A stretch of DNA of 64,000 nt from Marthasterias glacialis (GCA_911728455.2 OU452232.1:7157227-7221226), one strand, 5' to 3'. Shown: positions 24,539 through 37,138, numbered from the stretch's first letter. Notes: generated by a model not told the origin, from the letters alone. Translations and numbers: made by a program.

Positions 24539-24945
24539 CACTATCAGAACCGGGGGGCACAATGTGCCCCCAACCAATTTTTTTTTTTTTTTTTTTTTTG
24601 GGGGGGGGGGTCCTTGGCGGCGGCTATTTTGATTTTAAGAGGAAAAAAACGAAAAAAAAACAAACCTTTTTCCCCCAAAATGGGAAATATTTTTGGATTA
24701 TGACCCACCAAAGGTGACTCCAGTAACAAGTTTGTCAAGTTACAAATTATTCGGGGGAAAAAATACAGAAAACACAATTTTTGACCAAATAAAACATTAA
24801 AAACAAAAACTCCCTCTAAAGACGATTTGTTGAAATTGTTTTGTTATCATCATGTAGAACTCGGTTACATGAACATTCTATGGCAAGTTTCATCAATATC
24901 AGTCGAACACTATGGAAAGTACAGAGGGGGGCAGAAGATTCAGGC
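24539..24945. mobile_element. Truncated piggyBac-like MITE
   Basis: Starts with TTAA (24535-24538) then CACTATCAGAACCGGGGGGC, and matches the complete element at 36224-37138 through GGCGGC, TCCAGTAAC and CATGTAGAACTCGGT. The right TIR is missing and the interior is shorter. Confidence 0.75.
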
Positions 24946-27604
24946 TGAATGGCGATTCAATTTTCAATTTATTTTATTATACTGTTTTCGGTCATCTCGG
25001 CTGTCCTTTATAAAATTTTAAAAAAGTATTTAAGAAATAAACAAAACTTCAAGGGAAAATTGGATAATGTATCAATTAATATTATTCTTTGGTGTCGACT
25101 CAGTCTCAAAATAATTATTTTGACCGATTCAAACAAAAATACATATATAATCCCTATATTTGGGGTTTTTTTACCACTGTGAATGTATAATAAACCAGAA
25201 ACTAAGTTATTTGAAACATTTTTGTCCCAAACCCGCCGTCTGGGACAGGCAAAAAATCCCGCCTTCTGTACAAGGGGGAAAATAATAATAAGTGCATGCA
25301 CCAGTGGCCTTTAAAAAAAAATTTATTGGTATGCCGGTACTCGTTCATAGCCTTTTCATCAACTTCATTTATTTTAATTAAGTCAGGCGGAAGATGGTAT
25401 TATGCAATGTAGAACCTCTCTACTTTTCCCCCGCAACACATAAAAAAAATAATAAACTCCATCCAGTCCAGGAAAGTGCACTTTTAACTCTTTCTGGTGA
25501 CCTACGACTTTCAATATGGTTTGATTTTTTGGTAAAAAGTACATGACATCTATTTATTTATTTTAATAGACTGATTGCGCGACCCGCGTCACGTGATCAC
25601 TTTTGGGTATAAAATGAAAACCACACGGCATCATCCAGAGGAAAGGGTGGTATGGTACGGTACACAATGATTAATGCATTTAGTTTATTCGATCGAGGCT
25701 TTTCTTGCTCGAAATTTGTGAAAGATATTCCGGAGTTTGTACCAGACACCTTCTAGTGGCTGAATAAAGCCAGTAAGGACAGTTCCAGCAAGTCTTGAAA
25801 ATTGTACAAGTACCGTATAAATGTGCACGATGTGTACAGCGCGCACGACGGAACTAGGCCAGACGACCGCGATCACCACACACTTTTCAACACAAAAATT
25901 TCAAATTTTTGAAGCTGAAATCCTCGAAAGAAAATGCTTTCCAAAACTGTGTGATTCCTTTGCCTATTTGAAATTCTACAATGCTAGGTATTAATGCTCA
26001 CTTTTCTAACGTTGTTTATCCTTTTTTTACAGTGTAGGCCTACATTACAAACAAAAATAATAAAAACAGACGGGTGGCTACATAATACATGTAGTCTTCT
26101 GACGCCGGTAGTGCATGGCTAAAAAAAAATCTTTTTAGTAGAATTCTGTTAAATTATGAAACAGAGATGTGATTTAAATTAATGCCACAGCATACTCTTT
26201 TAAATAAAGGGGCTGATTAACAAATTTATCACTTAGCAAAAGTAAAATCGACTGTTTTCGAACTCACTCTGTGTCACGGCCTATCTCTTTACACGTATTT
26301 TGCCATCAGCTGTACAGCGTTTACCCAATAGGGGGTCACGTGACCACATGTCAACATTGTCGCGCAATCGGTCTATCATGTTATTACTTCTTTTAACAAA
26401 AAAGATTTCCTAAAAAAACCCAGAAATTCAGATGTACAAGTTTACCTTTTCCGGATTCGTCTATTCTTTTCACCAAGAGGGCGCTGTTTTCAATTTGTGT
26501 AATTATTTTCCCCACAAAGAGGGCGCTGTCTGTCTTCTATCAAACTGCACATGTTTATTCAGTGTCCACATAACATGTCGTCTGCTCACGTTGGTTTTAA
26601 ATCACAAATGTTTTCATCACAAAACATCGGTAAGTGAGAGTTTATTCGTTTAGTTAGTTTATAGATCATTTGGTTAGTATCTAAATGTCGTAGGGCACAG
26701 TTTTAGCGAGATTTTAGTAATGAGATTGGTAAAACTAAAAAGTAAAACTCGTTTGTTGAAGTTGTGCTTTTTGTTGAATGTTGTGACTGTGTAGTTGGCA
26801 TGTGTACATGGTGTAGTGGAGATTTGTGTACGTTTGATTAGAATAGATACGTTTACCTCCATCCACGCTGTGGTTTACATTTATTTACAACAAGTAGGGC
26901 CTACGGCGAGCAACTTACGTGTACGGACCGGTTACAGTTGCGTTGTCGTTACTGTGATAGTAAAATGTCAAGACTTAATCAGCTAAATAGTACATGTAGC
27001 CTACAATGTAATAAATACTCAATGATTTATAATCATTATCCTTTTTACTTTGGCCTTGGACTCTTTGTTTGTAGAATTAGTAAATTCTCAACCTGCGTAG
27101 TGTAGGTACTGTAGATACTTCCATTCCACATGGTCAGAATTAAAATAGAATAGGACTACTAATGCTATTTAGGACTCTACCCCCACCCCAAGTGTACGAG
27201 TTTTACTAAAAGGACTGTGAGGAGGTTTGATCATTGTCATGATTGTGGCACTAGTGATGCAACATTGCAATGATTGTAAAACTCAGATCAGCCTCAGGCA
27301 ACCTCAGGCCCAGACCAGGGACCTGAGTAATCATCGCAACTTAGCGTGGTGAAGCTTAATGTAAATTGATCACTTTTAAGAACTGATCAGCATTTGTGAT
27401 GGTCATGGACACTAGCAATAGACTCTTTGCATAGGCCGTCATCAGTGTGATCTTTGGAAACGTGCTATGTGTACGTACCATGCACAACTCTCAGCCATTG
27501 GTAGGTCTTCCAATGACATCAGTGAGGGCGCTGTTAAACCTTAGTGACGTTGTTATGTGAGGGGTCTATTTTTGAAGAGAGCTATACGTGAATCTAAAGA
27601 CAGC
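24946..27604. other. Intergenic DNA, no gene recognised
   Basis: Contains a 355-bp dispersed repeat (25673-26030) and two GAGGGCGCTGT motifs (about 26480, 26519). No family resemblance in any frame. Confidence 0.5.
25673..26030. repeat. Dispersed repeat, copy 1 of a pair
   Basis: About 355 bp closely matching 35088-35450, from GCATTTAGTTTATTCGAT to GCTAGGTATTAATGCTCACT. On the minus strand both copies keep a short frame containing TGFIQPLE, but the differences change amino acids freely, so coding is not supported. Confidence 0.85.
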
Positions 27605-27948
27605 ATGGAGGAAGTGAATGGGCAATGGCAGTATCTTCAACAGGCTAGTGTGTCTCAGTTTAATGTAGAAGTCATTTTAAAAATGCTATTCCTAGAGGTT
27701 AATAAAAGGCCAGGTAAGATGTCAAGTCCGACCACCACATTTTCACTCGTTTTGACAAAAAACATCCGCCTAAATTTGTTGTTTTATTTTTTTTTCCTCC
27801 CTAGGAATCCTTGAAGTAATTTCACTGTGTGTCATCTTTTCTGGTCAGGCACTCAACAGACACAGAATTAGCCATCACCAACCATCCATCACTCAAGAAG
27901 TCCTTCAGATGAAAGTTTCAACTGTACACTCCACTTCTTGAAATTACT
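27605..27948 (+). CDS. Possible two-exon small gene, unrecognised
   Basis: An ATG at 27605 opens MEEVNGQWQYLQQASVSQ up to a GTAAGA donor after 27715 (phase 1). A strong pyrimidine-tract acceptor (TTCCTCCCTAG, 27805) in matching phase leads into ILEVISLCVIFSGQALNRH and a stop near 27948. The product of about 80 residues resembles nothing I know. It may instead be the start of a longer gene with another second exon. Confidence 0.3.
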
Positions 27949-28084
27949 GTATTATACTGATGTGAGTTTCTTATGTTGATTTGTTTGATTGTAATATCTT
28001 TTATTGTCAGTGTGAACCGTGCCAAATCCCTGTTCTTTTCCCCAGCAACCCTGCCAGCCCTCACTGTCCTAAACATGTTACTTC

Positions 28085-30265
28085 TCCATTCTACTTTTCT
28101 GTCAATCTTGAACCACCCCCAGAGTGGTAACCCCTTCTACTACCAGCCTGTACTTCAATCCCAAACATGCACCCCACTTTTCTGTCAATTTTGATCCGCC
28201 CCCAAGATGTAACCCCCTCTACTACCAGCCTGTACTTCAATCCCAAATATGCACCCCACTTTTCTGTCAATTTTGATCCGCCCCCAAGATGTAACCCCTT
28301 GTACTACCAGCCTGTACTTCAATCCCATACATGGACCCCACTTTTCTGTCATCCTGAACCGCCCCCAAGATCTAACCTCTTCTACCAGCCTGTACTTCAA
28401 TCCCATACAAGCACCCCACTTTTCTGTCAATTTTGATCCGCCCCCAAGATGTAACCCCTTGTACTACCAGCCTGTATTTCAATCCCATACATGGACCCCA
28501 CTTTTCTGTCATCCTGAACCGCCCCCAAGATCTAACCTCTTCTACCAGCCTGTACTTCAATCCCATACAAGCACCCCAATTTTCTGTCAATTTTGATCCG
28601 CCCCCAAGATGTAACCCCTTGTACTACCAGCCTGTACTTCAATTCCAAACATGCACCCCACTTTTTCGTCAATCTTGAACCGCCCCCAAGATGTAACCCC
28701 TTCTACTACCAGCTTGTACTTGAATCCCAAACATGCACCCCACTTTTTCGTCAATCTTGAACCGCCCCCAAGATGTAACCCCTTCTACCAGCCTGTACTT
28801 CAATTCCAAACAAGTACCCCACTTTTCTGTCAATCTTGAACCACCCCCAAAATGTTACCCGCCTACTACCAGCCTGTACTTCAATTCCAAACAAGCATCC
28901 CACTTTGCTGTCAATCTTGAACCGTCCCCAAAATGTTACCCACCTACTACCAGCCTGTACTTCAATTCCAAATATGCACCCCTTTTTTCTGTCAATTTTA
29001 AACCACTCCAAGATGTTACCCCTCTACTACCAGCCTGTTCTTCAGTTCCAAATATGCACCCCACTTTTCTGTCAATCTTGAACTGCCCCCTAGATGTAAC
29101 CCCTTCTTCTACCAGCCTGTATTTCAATTCCAAACAAGCACCCCACTTATCTGTCAATCTTGAACCGCCCCCAAGATGTAACCCCTTCTTCTACCAACCT
29201 GTATTTCAATTCCAAACAAGCACCCCACTTTTCTGTCAATCTTGAACCGCCCCCAAGATGTAACCCCTTCTTCTACCAGCCTGTACTTCAATTCCAAACA
29301 AGCACCCCACTTCTCTGTCAATCTTGAACCGCCCCCAAGATGTAACCCCTTCTTCAACCAGCCTGTACTTCAATTCCAAACATGCACCCCACTTTTCTGT
29401 CAATCTTGATCCGCCCCCAAAATGTAACCCCTTTACTACCAGCCTGTACTTCAACCTCAAACATGGACCCCACTTTTCTGTCAATTTTGATCCGCCCCCA
29501 AGATGTAACCCCCTCTACTACCAGCCTGTACTTCAATCCCAAACATGCATCCCACTTTTCTGTCAATCTTGATCCGCCCCCAAAATGTAACCCCTCTTCT
29601 ACCAGCCTGTACTTCAACCTCAAACATGGACCCCACTTTTCTGTCAATTTTGATCCGCCCCCAAGATGTAACCCCCTCTAATACCAGCCTGTACTTCAAT
29701 CCTAAACATGCACCCCACTTTTCTGTCATCTTGAACCGCCCCCAAGATGTAACCCCCTCTACTACCAGCCTGTACTTCAATTCCAAACATGCACCCCACT
29801 TTTCTGTCATCTTGAACCGCCCCCTGAGATGTAACCCCTTCTTCTACCAGCCTGTACTTCAATCTCTTATAAGCACCTCACTTTTTTGTCAATCTTAAAC
29901 TGCCCCAAGATGTAACCCGTTCTACTACCAACCAGTACATCAATTCAAACCATGCACCCCACTTTTCTGTCAATCTTGCTCCACCCCCAAGATGTTACCC
30001 CTTCTACTACCAGCCTGTACTTCAATCCAAACCATGCACATGCACCCCACTTTTCTGTCAATCTTGCTCCACCCCTAAGATATAACCCCTTTTACTACCA
30101 GTCTGTACTTCAATCCCAAACGTACACCCCACTTTTCTGTCAATCTTGAACTACACCCCTAGGATGTTACCCCCTTATACTATGAGCCTGTTTCCCAATC
30201 CAAACCCACTTGCCTTTCAAGCATGATCCGCCCCAAAATAACCCCTTCAACTGCAGCCTACAGTT
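28085..30265. repeat. 82-bp minisatellite, about 26 units
   Basis: Unit core CCGCCCCCAAGATGTAACCC, then CCAGCCTGTACTTCAAT and CACCCCACTTTTCTGTCAAT. The modal period is 82 bp with variants near 78-80. Local higher-order dimers occur: a 160-bp pair repeats at 28281 and 28441, and a 164-bp pair near 29465 and 29629. Because 82 is 27 codons plus one base, the frame rotates every unit. The long Pro/Cys/Tyr-rich open frames on both strands are repeat by-products. Confidence 0.97.
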
Positions 30266-30664
30266 GTATCAGTCCTAAATAACACTTATTGTTAAAACAG
30301 ATTAACAACTCAACAATTTTCCATTTCAATCCATTTTAGTTTTACTGATTTTATTTTACTTCACCAATCAAAGGTCCAAGGACTACCAAAGTACATGACT
30401 GGAACAAAACAAACTTTAAAGCACAGAAGTAAACTATGTACTTTACATTTAATAAACAATAATAAAAATTTACGTATAAAAATTCTACTGCAGAGACTAT
30501 GAGACAATTTAGCTGATCACAGATGGGACAGGAAAGTAGTTATACATTTTGTTTAAAAAGAGCACACTATTTGTTTCTTAGGTTACTGTAACATTTAGAT
30601 ACAGACTTTCAAGTTTGATCAATGGCTTTCATACAATTCATTACTCTTTGATTTCTGTTTACAG

Positions 30665-30842
30665 GTTCATTAAGATGATGACGACATCAGTTTCCTCACA
30701 AGAGATGCACCAGGCCTTTGACAGGTGTTTGATGAAAAAACTTGGCATGCGGCTTCATTGTGACTTCAAACACTTCATCGTCTCTCTACGTCAAGTTTCT
30801 TACACCTCAACTATAAAAATGATTAAATACTTGGACATTAAG
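30665..30842 (+). CDS. Isolated exon-like frame, unrecognised
   Basis: A good acceptor (TTTCTGTTTACAG) and donor (GTAGGT) bound 59 codons plus one base. The product contains MMTTSVSSQEMHQAFDRC and HCDFKHFIVSLRQ and looks like an internal helical exon. No partner exon was found nearby that gives a recognisable protein; the candidate at 27605 may belong with it, which would place the minisatellite in an intron. Confidence 0.4.
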
Positions 30843-32114
30843 GTAGGTTTGTTGTGTTGTTTATGAATTGTAAAAAGGCCTGTTTACATACACTTTGACC
30901 TCATCATTATGGTACTTAGGGGCTTGTCAAACGAGACAATTTTTACAGGCAACTTGGGGGCAACCAAGTGCAATGCATGAAAACGAAATTTTGATGTATC
31001 ACATGAGTACCTTTTTAAACACTGTCTCACAAGACTATGCCTTAGATTTTTTCGGGTAATTTAGATGGTAATTGTTTTACTTCTTGGAGATTGTCTGGAA
31101 CTGGCTGCTTTTAAATTGCCTCGTGTGACATGGCCCTTAAAATCAAACATAACCTTCTCTGAAAATGTTTCAACATCCAAAAAAAATAGTGCCCAAAATG
31201 CGATGAGGTAAATTTGATGAAGTCTATATCCTGTTGGTAAGAGATGACTTTTTTGAGCTGGAAGTGCAATGGAAATCGAATGGTATATACATCGTTACAC
31301 TGCACTTTTGGCTCCAAAACGTCATCACTTTCACCAACAGGATAATGTAAACAGACCTTTACTTACAGTCCAGTTATTGCGACTGTTGATGTAAGCATGA
31401 TGGAAGGAGGGTACATATCATCTGGTGCTGGCGGAAGATTTTTTTAAAAGTCTCGTATGCCATTCTGCTGGCAGTGCTTAGTACAACATTCATCTCAGCA
31501 GAAATCTCCTAAGCAATCAAATGACCACATATTTTGCTAAACTGTAGTATGAATGTGTGTTGCTGGAATTACTCTAAATTAGTCATGCATCGTCATTCTC
31601 TTGCTGAATGTAACTTTCCATAATGATTAATGAATGATTGAGAACTGATCGAACTGTCCAGCTCATTTTATTTTCAAAGCGTCGCCCAATAATTGCTGCC
31701 AGGTGTATTTTCCTGATGTCCTTCTGCCAGCACATGACGATTAATGGTAGATAAGTAATTAGATGTACTAGACGATTGTATTGTATAATCATGAATCAAT
31801 GTGGTGCTGACATAGTGGCTCAAAGGTACATACATATGACAGTGTGACACACAGTACTTTTTAGAAGGCGTTTCTTTAGTTTAAAATACACTCTGTACAA
31901 CCCACCAATCCCGTTCAACTTTAAAAAAGTCAGCAAATTTGTAAACACTGAATAACAGTATATGGTTAGTCGTGGATTTTGTACCATTCATGCTTATGAA
32001 TTTCACCGGCACTTCTAAAGAAGTTAAGTGTAAGGGACTATTGTGTTTGATAGTATCAGCTAAACAAAAGAACAGCTTTCAGATTATAAGACATTCATCG
32101 ACAACTTCTTTTTG

Positions 32115-32284
32115 CAGGCCTTGATCTTAACCGAGGCCACCGAGGCCATTGGCCTCATGCCCTGTCGAGTTGGCCAACATGCCCTTCAGAAAAATTGCTC
32201 TTTCACTGGCCAGCATGCCCATGTACAATGTTTCTGATTTGGCTAGCAAAGGTCTGCCCCCGTTTTTCTTAAGATCGAGGCCTG
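32115..32284. mobile_element. MITE with CAGGCCTTGATCTTAA termini
   Basis: Left end CAGGCCTTGATCTTAA and right end TTAAGATCGAGGCCTG are inverse with one mismatch. The 170-bp interior is rich in GGCC/CATGCCC. hAT-like ends are possible; no clear 8-bp target duplication was seen. Confidence 0.75.
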
Positions 32285-32434
32285 TTTTTCAGTATTAAAG
32301 CATCCGATTCATATTACACGTGTACACAAAGACGGAAATATTTTCTATGTTGTAACCTCAGCAGAGACTGTGAATGTATCAGGCCTACTCAGTAATCTTA
32401 AGGCTTAGAAACTGAAAGTTGTTGAACACCATCA

Positions 32435-32555
32435 GGGCCCAATTTCATGGCAATGCTTGCCAACACAGAATTATTCGCTTATGGCGCCCTGTAAAGCGTG
32501 TTATTTTATGGACTGTAAGCTCAGAATTCCACTGTACGCAGTGCCATGAAATTGG
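32435..32555. mobile_element. MITE of the GGGCCCAATTTCATGGC family
   Basis: Left GGGCCCAATTTCATGGCA and right GTGCCATGAAATTGGG are inverted. It is a short 121-bp copy. Confidence 0.8.
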
Positions 32556-33600
32556 GAATGCTCATTTCATTTCAGAACAAACTTGCTTCGGTTAGAAATT
32601 TGTTTTATTTAATTGTGACATGAGATTATTACATGGTGTCACCGCAAACCTTACTAGATTGTATTTCCACCATGCAAAGTTTCAAATCCTACTTGGATAT
32701 TGTTCATGTTCATATCGATCAGGCTTATTTTGATAGCGGCAATTGGTATAACAATGACGATTTAATTGTAGAGTCTTCAAGTGACCAGTACGTGTTCCAC
32801 TGATTTTGACAGTATTTCAGATACAAGTATTTCTCTGGAAGATTGAGTTTACAAGTTGCTATGTGTATTATTAGATCTCGTAACTAATGGCAACTAACAC
32901 AATGGCAACTAAGATTGGTTTAAAAAAAAATGTTTTGATAATTTTGTAGGATGTTATAGATTAATTATAAAAGTAATTAATACAAATCTTTAGATTAATG
33001 AGGTTTTAGCTGAAAGATCATTATTATTGAGTCTAAAATGCTCAGAAAATGTTATCTTTAAGACGAGTAAAACGTCAGCTGTCATTGTCTAGTTCCTTGT
33101 CTCAAAGTGATGACACAACTATAGTTCCAGTGTTAGGCGCCTGACTATTTTCCTTGAATTTGTTGGGAAAACTGAAGTTAATAAGTGTTTGTTTTAAGAG
33201 TTTTCTTAATGACTGGTTTTGTAAGTAAAATGCTAAGATGAATGATTTGTATTGGAATTAATGTATTTTAGTCAATAAGATGCAAAAATGTAAAAATTTT
33301 CTACAAAAATTCCGTAAGTTGTACCATGCTTGTGTACTTTGTTACAGTTAGGTGCTCACCTTGTATGTATACACAAAAACAGTGTTTAAATCGCATTTAA
33401 AAGCTGTTTTTGACAGAAATTCTATTTTTTTTTTGTTTTTTTGGCAACAATGATGTTCATTTGATGTAACAGATCGATATAAGCAGTTAGGAGGCGTTTC
33501 GTGGCGTTTTGAGGCATTTTAGTGATTTTATTTTTCAAAATTAACGGAATTTCTCGATTTTTTTTGCAATTTAAATTTTTTTTTCAACTTTTTTTCCCAA

Positions 33601-33815
33601 AATTAACGAGCGTACGTTTCAGGCGATTTTAAAAAAATGAAAGACCGCAAAAAAAAAATTTTGCGGTTTTTTTTTTTTTTTTTTTTAAAATTTTAATTTT
33701 TTTTCATCGTTTTGAAAAAAAATTAACGAGCGTACGTTTCAAGCGATTTTAAAAAAATGAAAGACCGCAAAAAAAAAATTTTGCGGTCTTTTTTTTTTTT
33801 TTTTTTTAATAAAAA
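33601..33815. repeat. Two-copy 120-bp repeat with GACCGC hairpin
   Basis: Positions 33601 and 33721 begin the same unit (AATTAACGAGCGTACGTTTC). Each contains AAAGACCGCAAAAAAAAAAT followed by TTTGCGGTCTTT (GCGGTTTT in copy 1), which folds into an A/T-rich hairpin, then a long T tract. Confidence 0.9.
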
Positions 33816-33989
33816 AAAAATTTTTGCCCTCCCCTTCTCCTCTCTCTCCCCTCCACCACCTCCCCTCCACCTGTCCTCTCGATGTCGTCCCCTCCTCTTG
33901 GCCTCGCCTCCAACTTGTCCACTTACCTTGTTAGCGTCTCCTCGCCGTGCTCCGTTCACCTGAAATACCTTATTTCACTTACCTCTATG

Positions 33990-34090
33990 TCACTTACCTT
34001 GACTCTGCCGGGAATCGAACCGCATATCTTGACTTCACGTGTATGTCGCCTTATCCTCTCGGCCACCGCTAGTCTGTGCTGAACGAGTAT
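33990..34090 (-). repeat. tRNA-derived SINE-like sequence (minus strand)
   Basis: On the minus strand, GCGGTGGCCGAGAGGATAAG resembles the box A region of a Leu or Ser tRNA and GGTTCGATTCCCGGC a box B. Stem pairing is imperfect. Confidence 0.55.
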
Positions 34091-34099
34091 TTGTGAACT

Positions 34100-35685
34100 T
34101 GATGAATATTAGAACTATACGTTGTACACTATCGTATGTAAATACACGTTACAGCTATATAGGGAAGGGCGCCCTCATTTGACAGAAAAGGGCGCCCTCT
34201 TTCGTTTTATAGGGCGCCCTCATTTGGTAGAAAATGTCCAGTTGTCATTAAATAAATAAATTTGAGTCTGCTGTTTTTGACGTGACAAAAAATGTGTTTT
34301 CAAAATAAATTGTGTTCGCTATTTTTGATGAGATTAGAAAAGTGTTTCATAGTTTGTTTAAGTTTTAAGTCTGATTTCGTAATATAAAATTTAACCTTAC
34401 ACAGTCCCGAACCCTAAACTAACCATTCTGCCATTACCAAATTTACTTCCAAAAACAGACAATAAATGAGAAAGAACACATGGTACAAGCTCAATATTAA
34501 ATTTATACTCTCACATTTTTATTGCAACAATATTGTTTGTTTTTCAAACATTAATAATACTTATATCTTAGAAGAGGAAAATTCTTATACAAATTGGCCA
34601 ATTAAAATGCGACAATAATTGTAACACTCAGCAGGACACAATATTTCTAAAGCTGAAATAAATTCAGATATATTACTCAAAAAGTTGCTCACATGGCCAA
34701 ACACACTGTAATATTAATCGCAAAAAATTATTAGAAAAAAAAACAAAATTAAGGCACATTACCAAGTGTGTATTTCTTTTTGTGAAAAGCATAATACCTA
34801 AGGGTCATATAACACAAGAAAATTCACAGGCAGCCAGCTCCAGGCAGTCTCCAGGAAAATAAAACCTTTCAAAATAATCTCTCAAATGTCATTCATTTAC
34901 AAGAAATTAAATCCTCACATTAAATTCTAGTTTGTATTTATTAAACATTCACTTAAAGATACAATACAGGATTGGTAGTCATCCACTTTTTTTTTAGTAT
35001 CGGTCTGAAAGCTTACTGATTATGAAGTTCATACCAGTAGCAATCTTCAATAGAAACAATGTTTCTGTCTGAAATACTGATGATTGTTGCATTTAGTTTA
35101 TTCGATTGAGGCTTTTCTTGCGCGAAATCTGTGAAAAATATTCCAGAGTTTGTACCAGAGACTTTCGAGTGGCTGAATAAAGCCAGTAAGGACAGTTTCA
35201 GCAAGTCTTGAAAATTGTACAAGTAACGTACAAATGTGCACGATTTGTGCAGCGCACAACGGAACGTTAGGTCAGATGACCACGGTCACCACACACTTTT
35301 CAACACAAAATTTCTAAGTTTTGAAGCTGAAATGCTGAAATCATCCAAAGAAATTGCTTTCCAAAACTGTGTGATTCCTTTGCCTACTTGAAATTTTGCA
35401 AGGCTAGGTATTAATGCTCACTTTTCCAACATTTTTTATCCCTTTTTTAAGTTACTCAAAAATTTGTTTTTACATGTATATATTGAATCACACAAAGTAA
35501 GAACACTGCACTACCAGCTTTACCAATCCCATAATATTTTATCTTTAATTAAAAGATTAAAAAAGGTGATTTTATGATAGTGTTTATTTTTAAAGGAAAG
35601 TACATCAGTGGTTTTGGGAAGAGTAAATTAATTTCATCCTATTGTTTGCAATAAACACACCACACAACAAAACTATGATGATGCA
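34100..35685. other. Intergenic DNA, no gene seen
   Basis: Contains three AGGGCGCCCTC motifs (about 34166-34220) and dispersed repeat copy 2 (35088-35450). Otherwise AT-rich with no coding signal. Confidence 0.5.
35088..35450. repeat. Dispersed repeat, copy 2 of a pair
   Basis: Homologous to 25673-26030 along its length in the same orientation. Confidence 0.85.
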
Positions 35686-35699
35686 TCAAAGTTGGTGGT

Positions 35700-36030
35700 C
35701 ACAGTTGGGCCAAACAAAAAGATAGTTATGTTTCAGATTACACTTCAAAACAATTTTAGTTTGTAGGTGGGCAATATTTTATGTCCCGCAGTTGGGCCAA
35801 ACAAAGAGATAGTCATGTTTCATATTGCACTTGAAACAAATTTTGGTTGGTAGGTGGGCAATATTTTATGTCCCACAGTTGGGCCAAACAAAAAATAGTC
35901 ATGATTCCTATAACACTTCAACCATTTTTGGTTTGAAGAGGTGGGCAACATCTACAGATTATTTTTTCACAGTTGGGGCAAAACAAAAAGAAAATCATGT
36001 TTCCTATTACACCAAAAAGAGTAGGGTATA
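35700..36030. repeat. Minisatellite, period about 88 bp, four units
   Basis: CAGTTGGGCCAAACAAA recurs at about 35703, 35790 and 35877, with a diverged fourth at 35972. GTAGGTGGGCAATATTTTAT lies between units. Confidence 0.9.
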
Positions 36031-36223
36031 ATAGGGGAACAATTGATTTATTTGTTTTTGCTCTAAATTTGTTTAGCCAAAAATATAAGGGTTTGCTGAT
36101 GGTAAATTTTGATTTTTTGCCCCCTTGGCATTTATAACAGTTAATTATAACAATTTCAGGTTTAAAACAGGACATGTTAATATTGCCAATCACCACTGTG
36201 TAGGCACTGGTTGAATTGTTTAA

Positions 36224-37138
36224 CCCTATCAGGACCGGGGGGGGGACCGGTAGGGGGGGGGGGCACATTGTGCCCCCCCCACCAACTTTTTAACGCTTAG
36301 TCTGACAACTGCGAAATTTTCTGACTTTTCCTAAAATATATCTAGGATCATATTGGCAAAAAATAATTGATACTGGGGGTTACCTGTTGCCATGGCAACC
36401 ATTTGTTTGACCTTGGGTCACACGATTTTACTGTTTTTTAGTAATTTTAAAAACTTTTTGGACATAATTTCCACTTAATTTAGATTTTTTTGCCAGAAAA
36501 GTGATGGTGATGAGTCACGTGATAGTCTGAAATGGTTTTGGGAATTCAAAATGGCCGCTATGTTTGGCAGCAATCTTGGATTTTGTGTTTTTAGCCTGTA
36601 ATTAGGGGGTCAAATTATATTAAGTTTTTTAACAATGGAACATTTTCAACCTGGTAATTTCTTACTTTTCAGACCCCAAAAATGTTCAGATTTATCAATC
36701 AAGCCTGATTATTTCTCCCTGGGCCCTTGGCGGCGGCCATTTTGATTGTGAAAAAACGCAAAAAACATTTTTTTTTCCCGAAAATGGGATAAATTAATGA
36801 ATTATTATGCCCCCTAAAGATATTTCCAGTGACTAAATTAGGTTCAAATTATATTCATCTTGTTAAAATGTACAAGTATGCCAACATTCGGACAAAAAAT
36901 ACAGAAGTTATGGCAAAAACACGATTTTTGACCAAAAATGGGCAAAAAACAGTCAAAAACGCCCTCTAGTGATGTTTTTTTTAAATTTTGTGACATCATC
37001 ATGTAGAACTCGGTGAAATGAACATTTGTGGCAAGTTTCATCAAAATCGGTCAAACACTTTAGAAAATACGGAGGGGGGGCACTATGTGCCCCTCCCCGG
37101 TCCCCGTACAACCAAAAAAAAGCCCGGTCCTGATAGGG
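36224..37138. mobile_element. piggyBac-like MITE, complete, TTAA flanked
   Basis: A perfect 16-bp terminal inverted repeat (CCCTATCAGGACCGGG at 36224-36239, inverse at 37123-37138) is flanked on both sides by TTAA (36220-36223 and 37139-37142). TTAA target duplication and TIRs starting CCCT are hallmarks of piggyBac transposons. Subterminal palindromic GGCACATTGTGCCCC and its partner near 37080 strengthen the pairing of ends. No transposase frame: a 915-bp non-autonomous element. A truncated relative is at 24539-24945. Confidence 0.92.

Larger units (their letters stand above)
30843..33540. other. Non-coding DNA with MITEs
   Basis: Holds MITEs at 32115-32284 and 32435-32555 and a repeat shared with the FLAD1 region (32560-32720). 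No coding signal. Confidence 0.5.

Noticed and set aside
28167-30149. Several 70-170 codon frames rich in Pro, Tyr, Cys on both strands
   Set aside because: All are frame-rotated readings of the 82-bp minisatellite with no start context or splice support.
28085-30265. CRISPR-like array
   Set aside because: Units are contiguous with variation spread along each unit, with no constant repeat plus unique spacer pattern, and the genome is eukaryotic.
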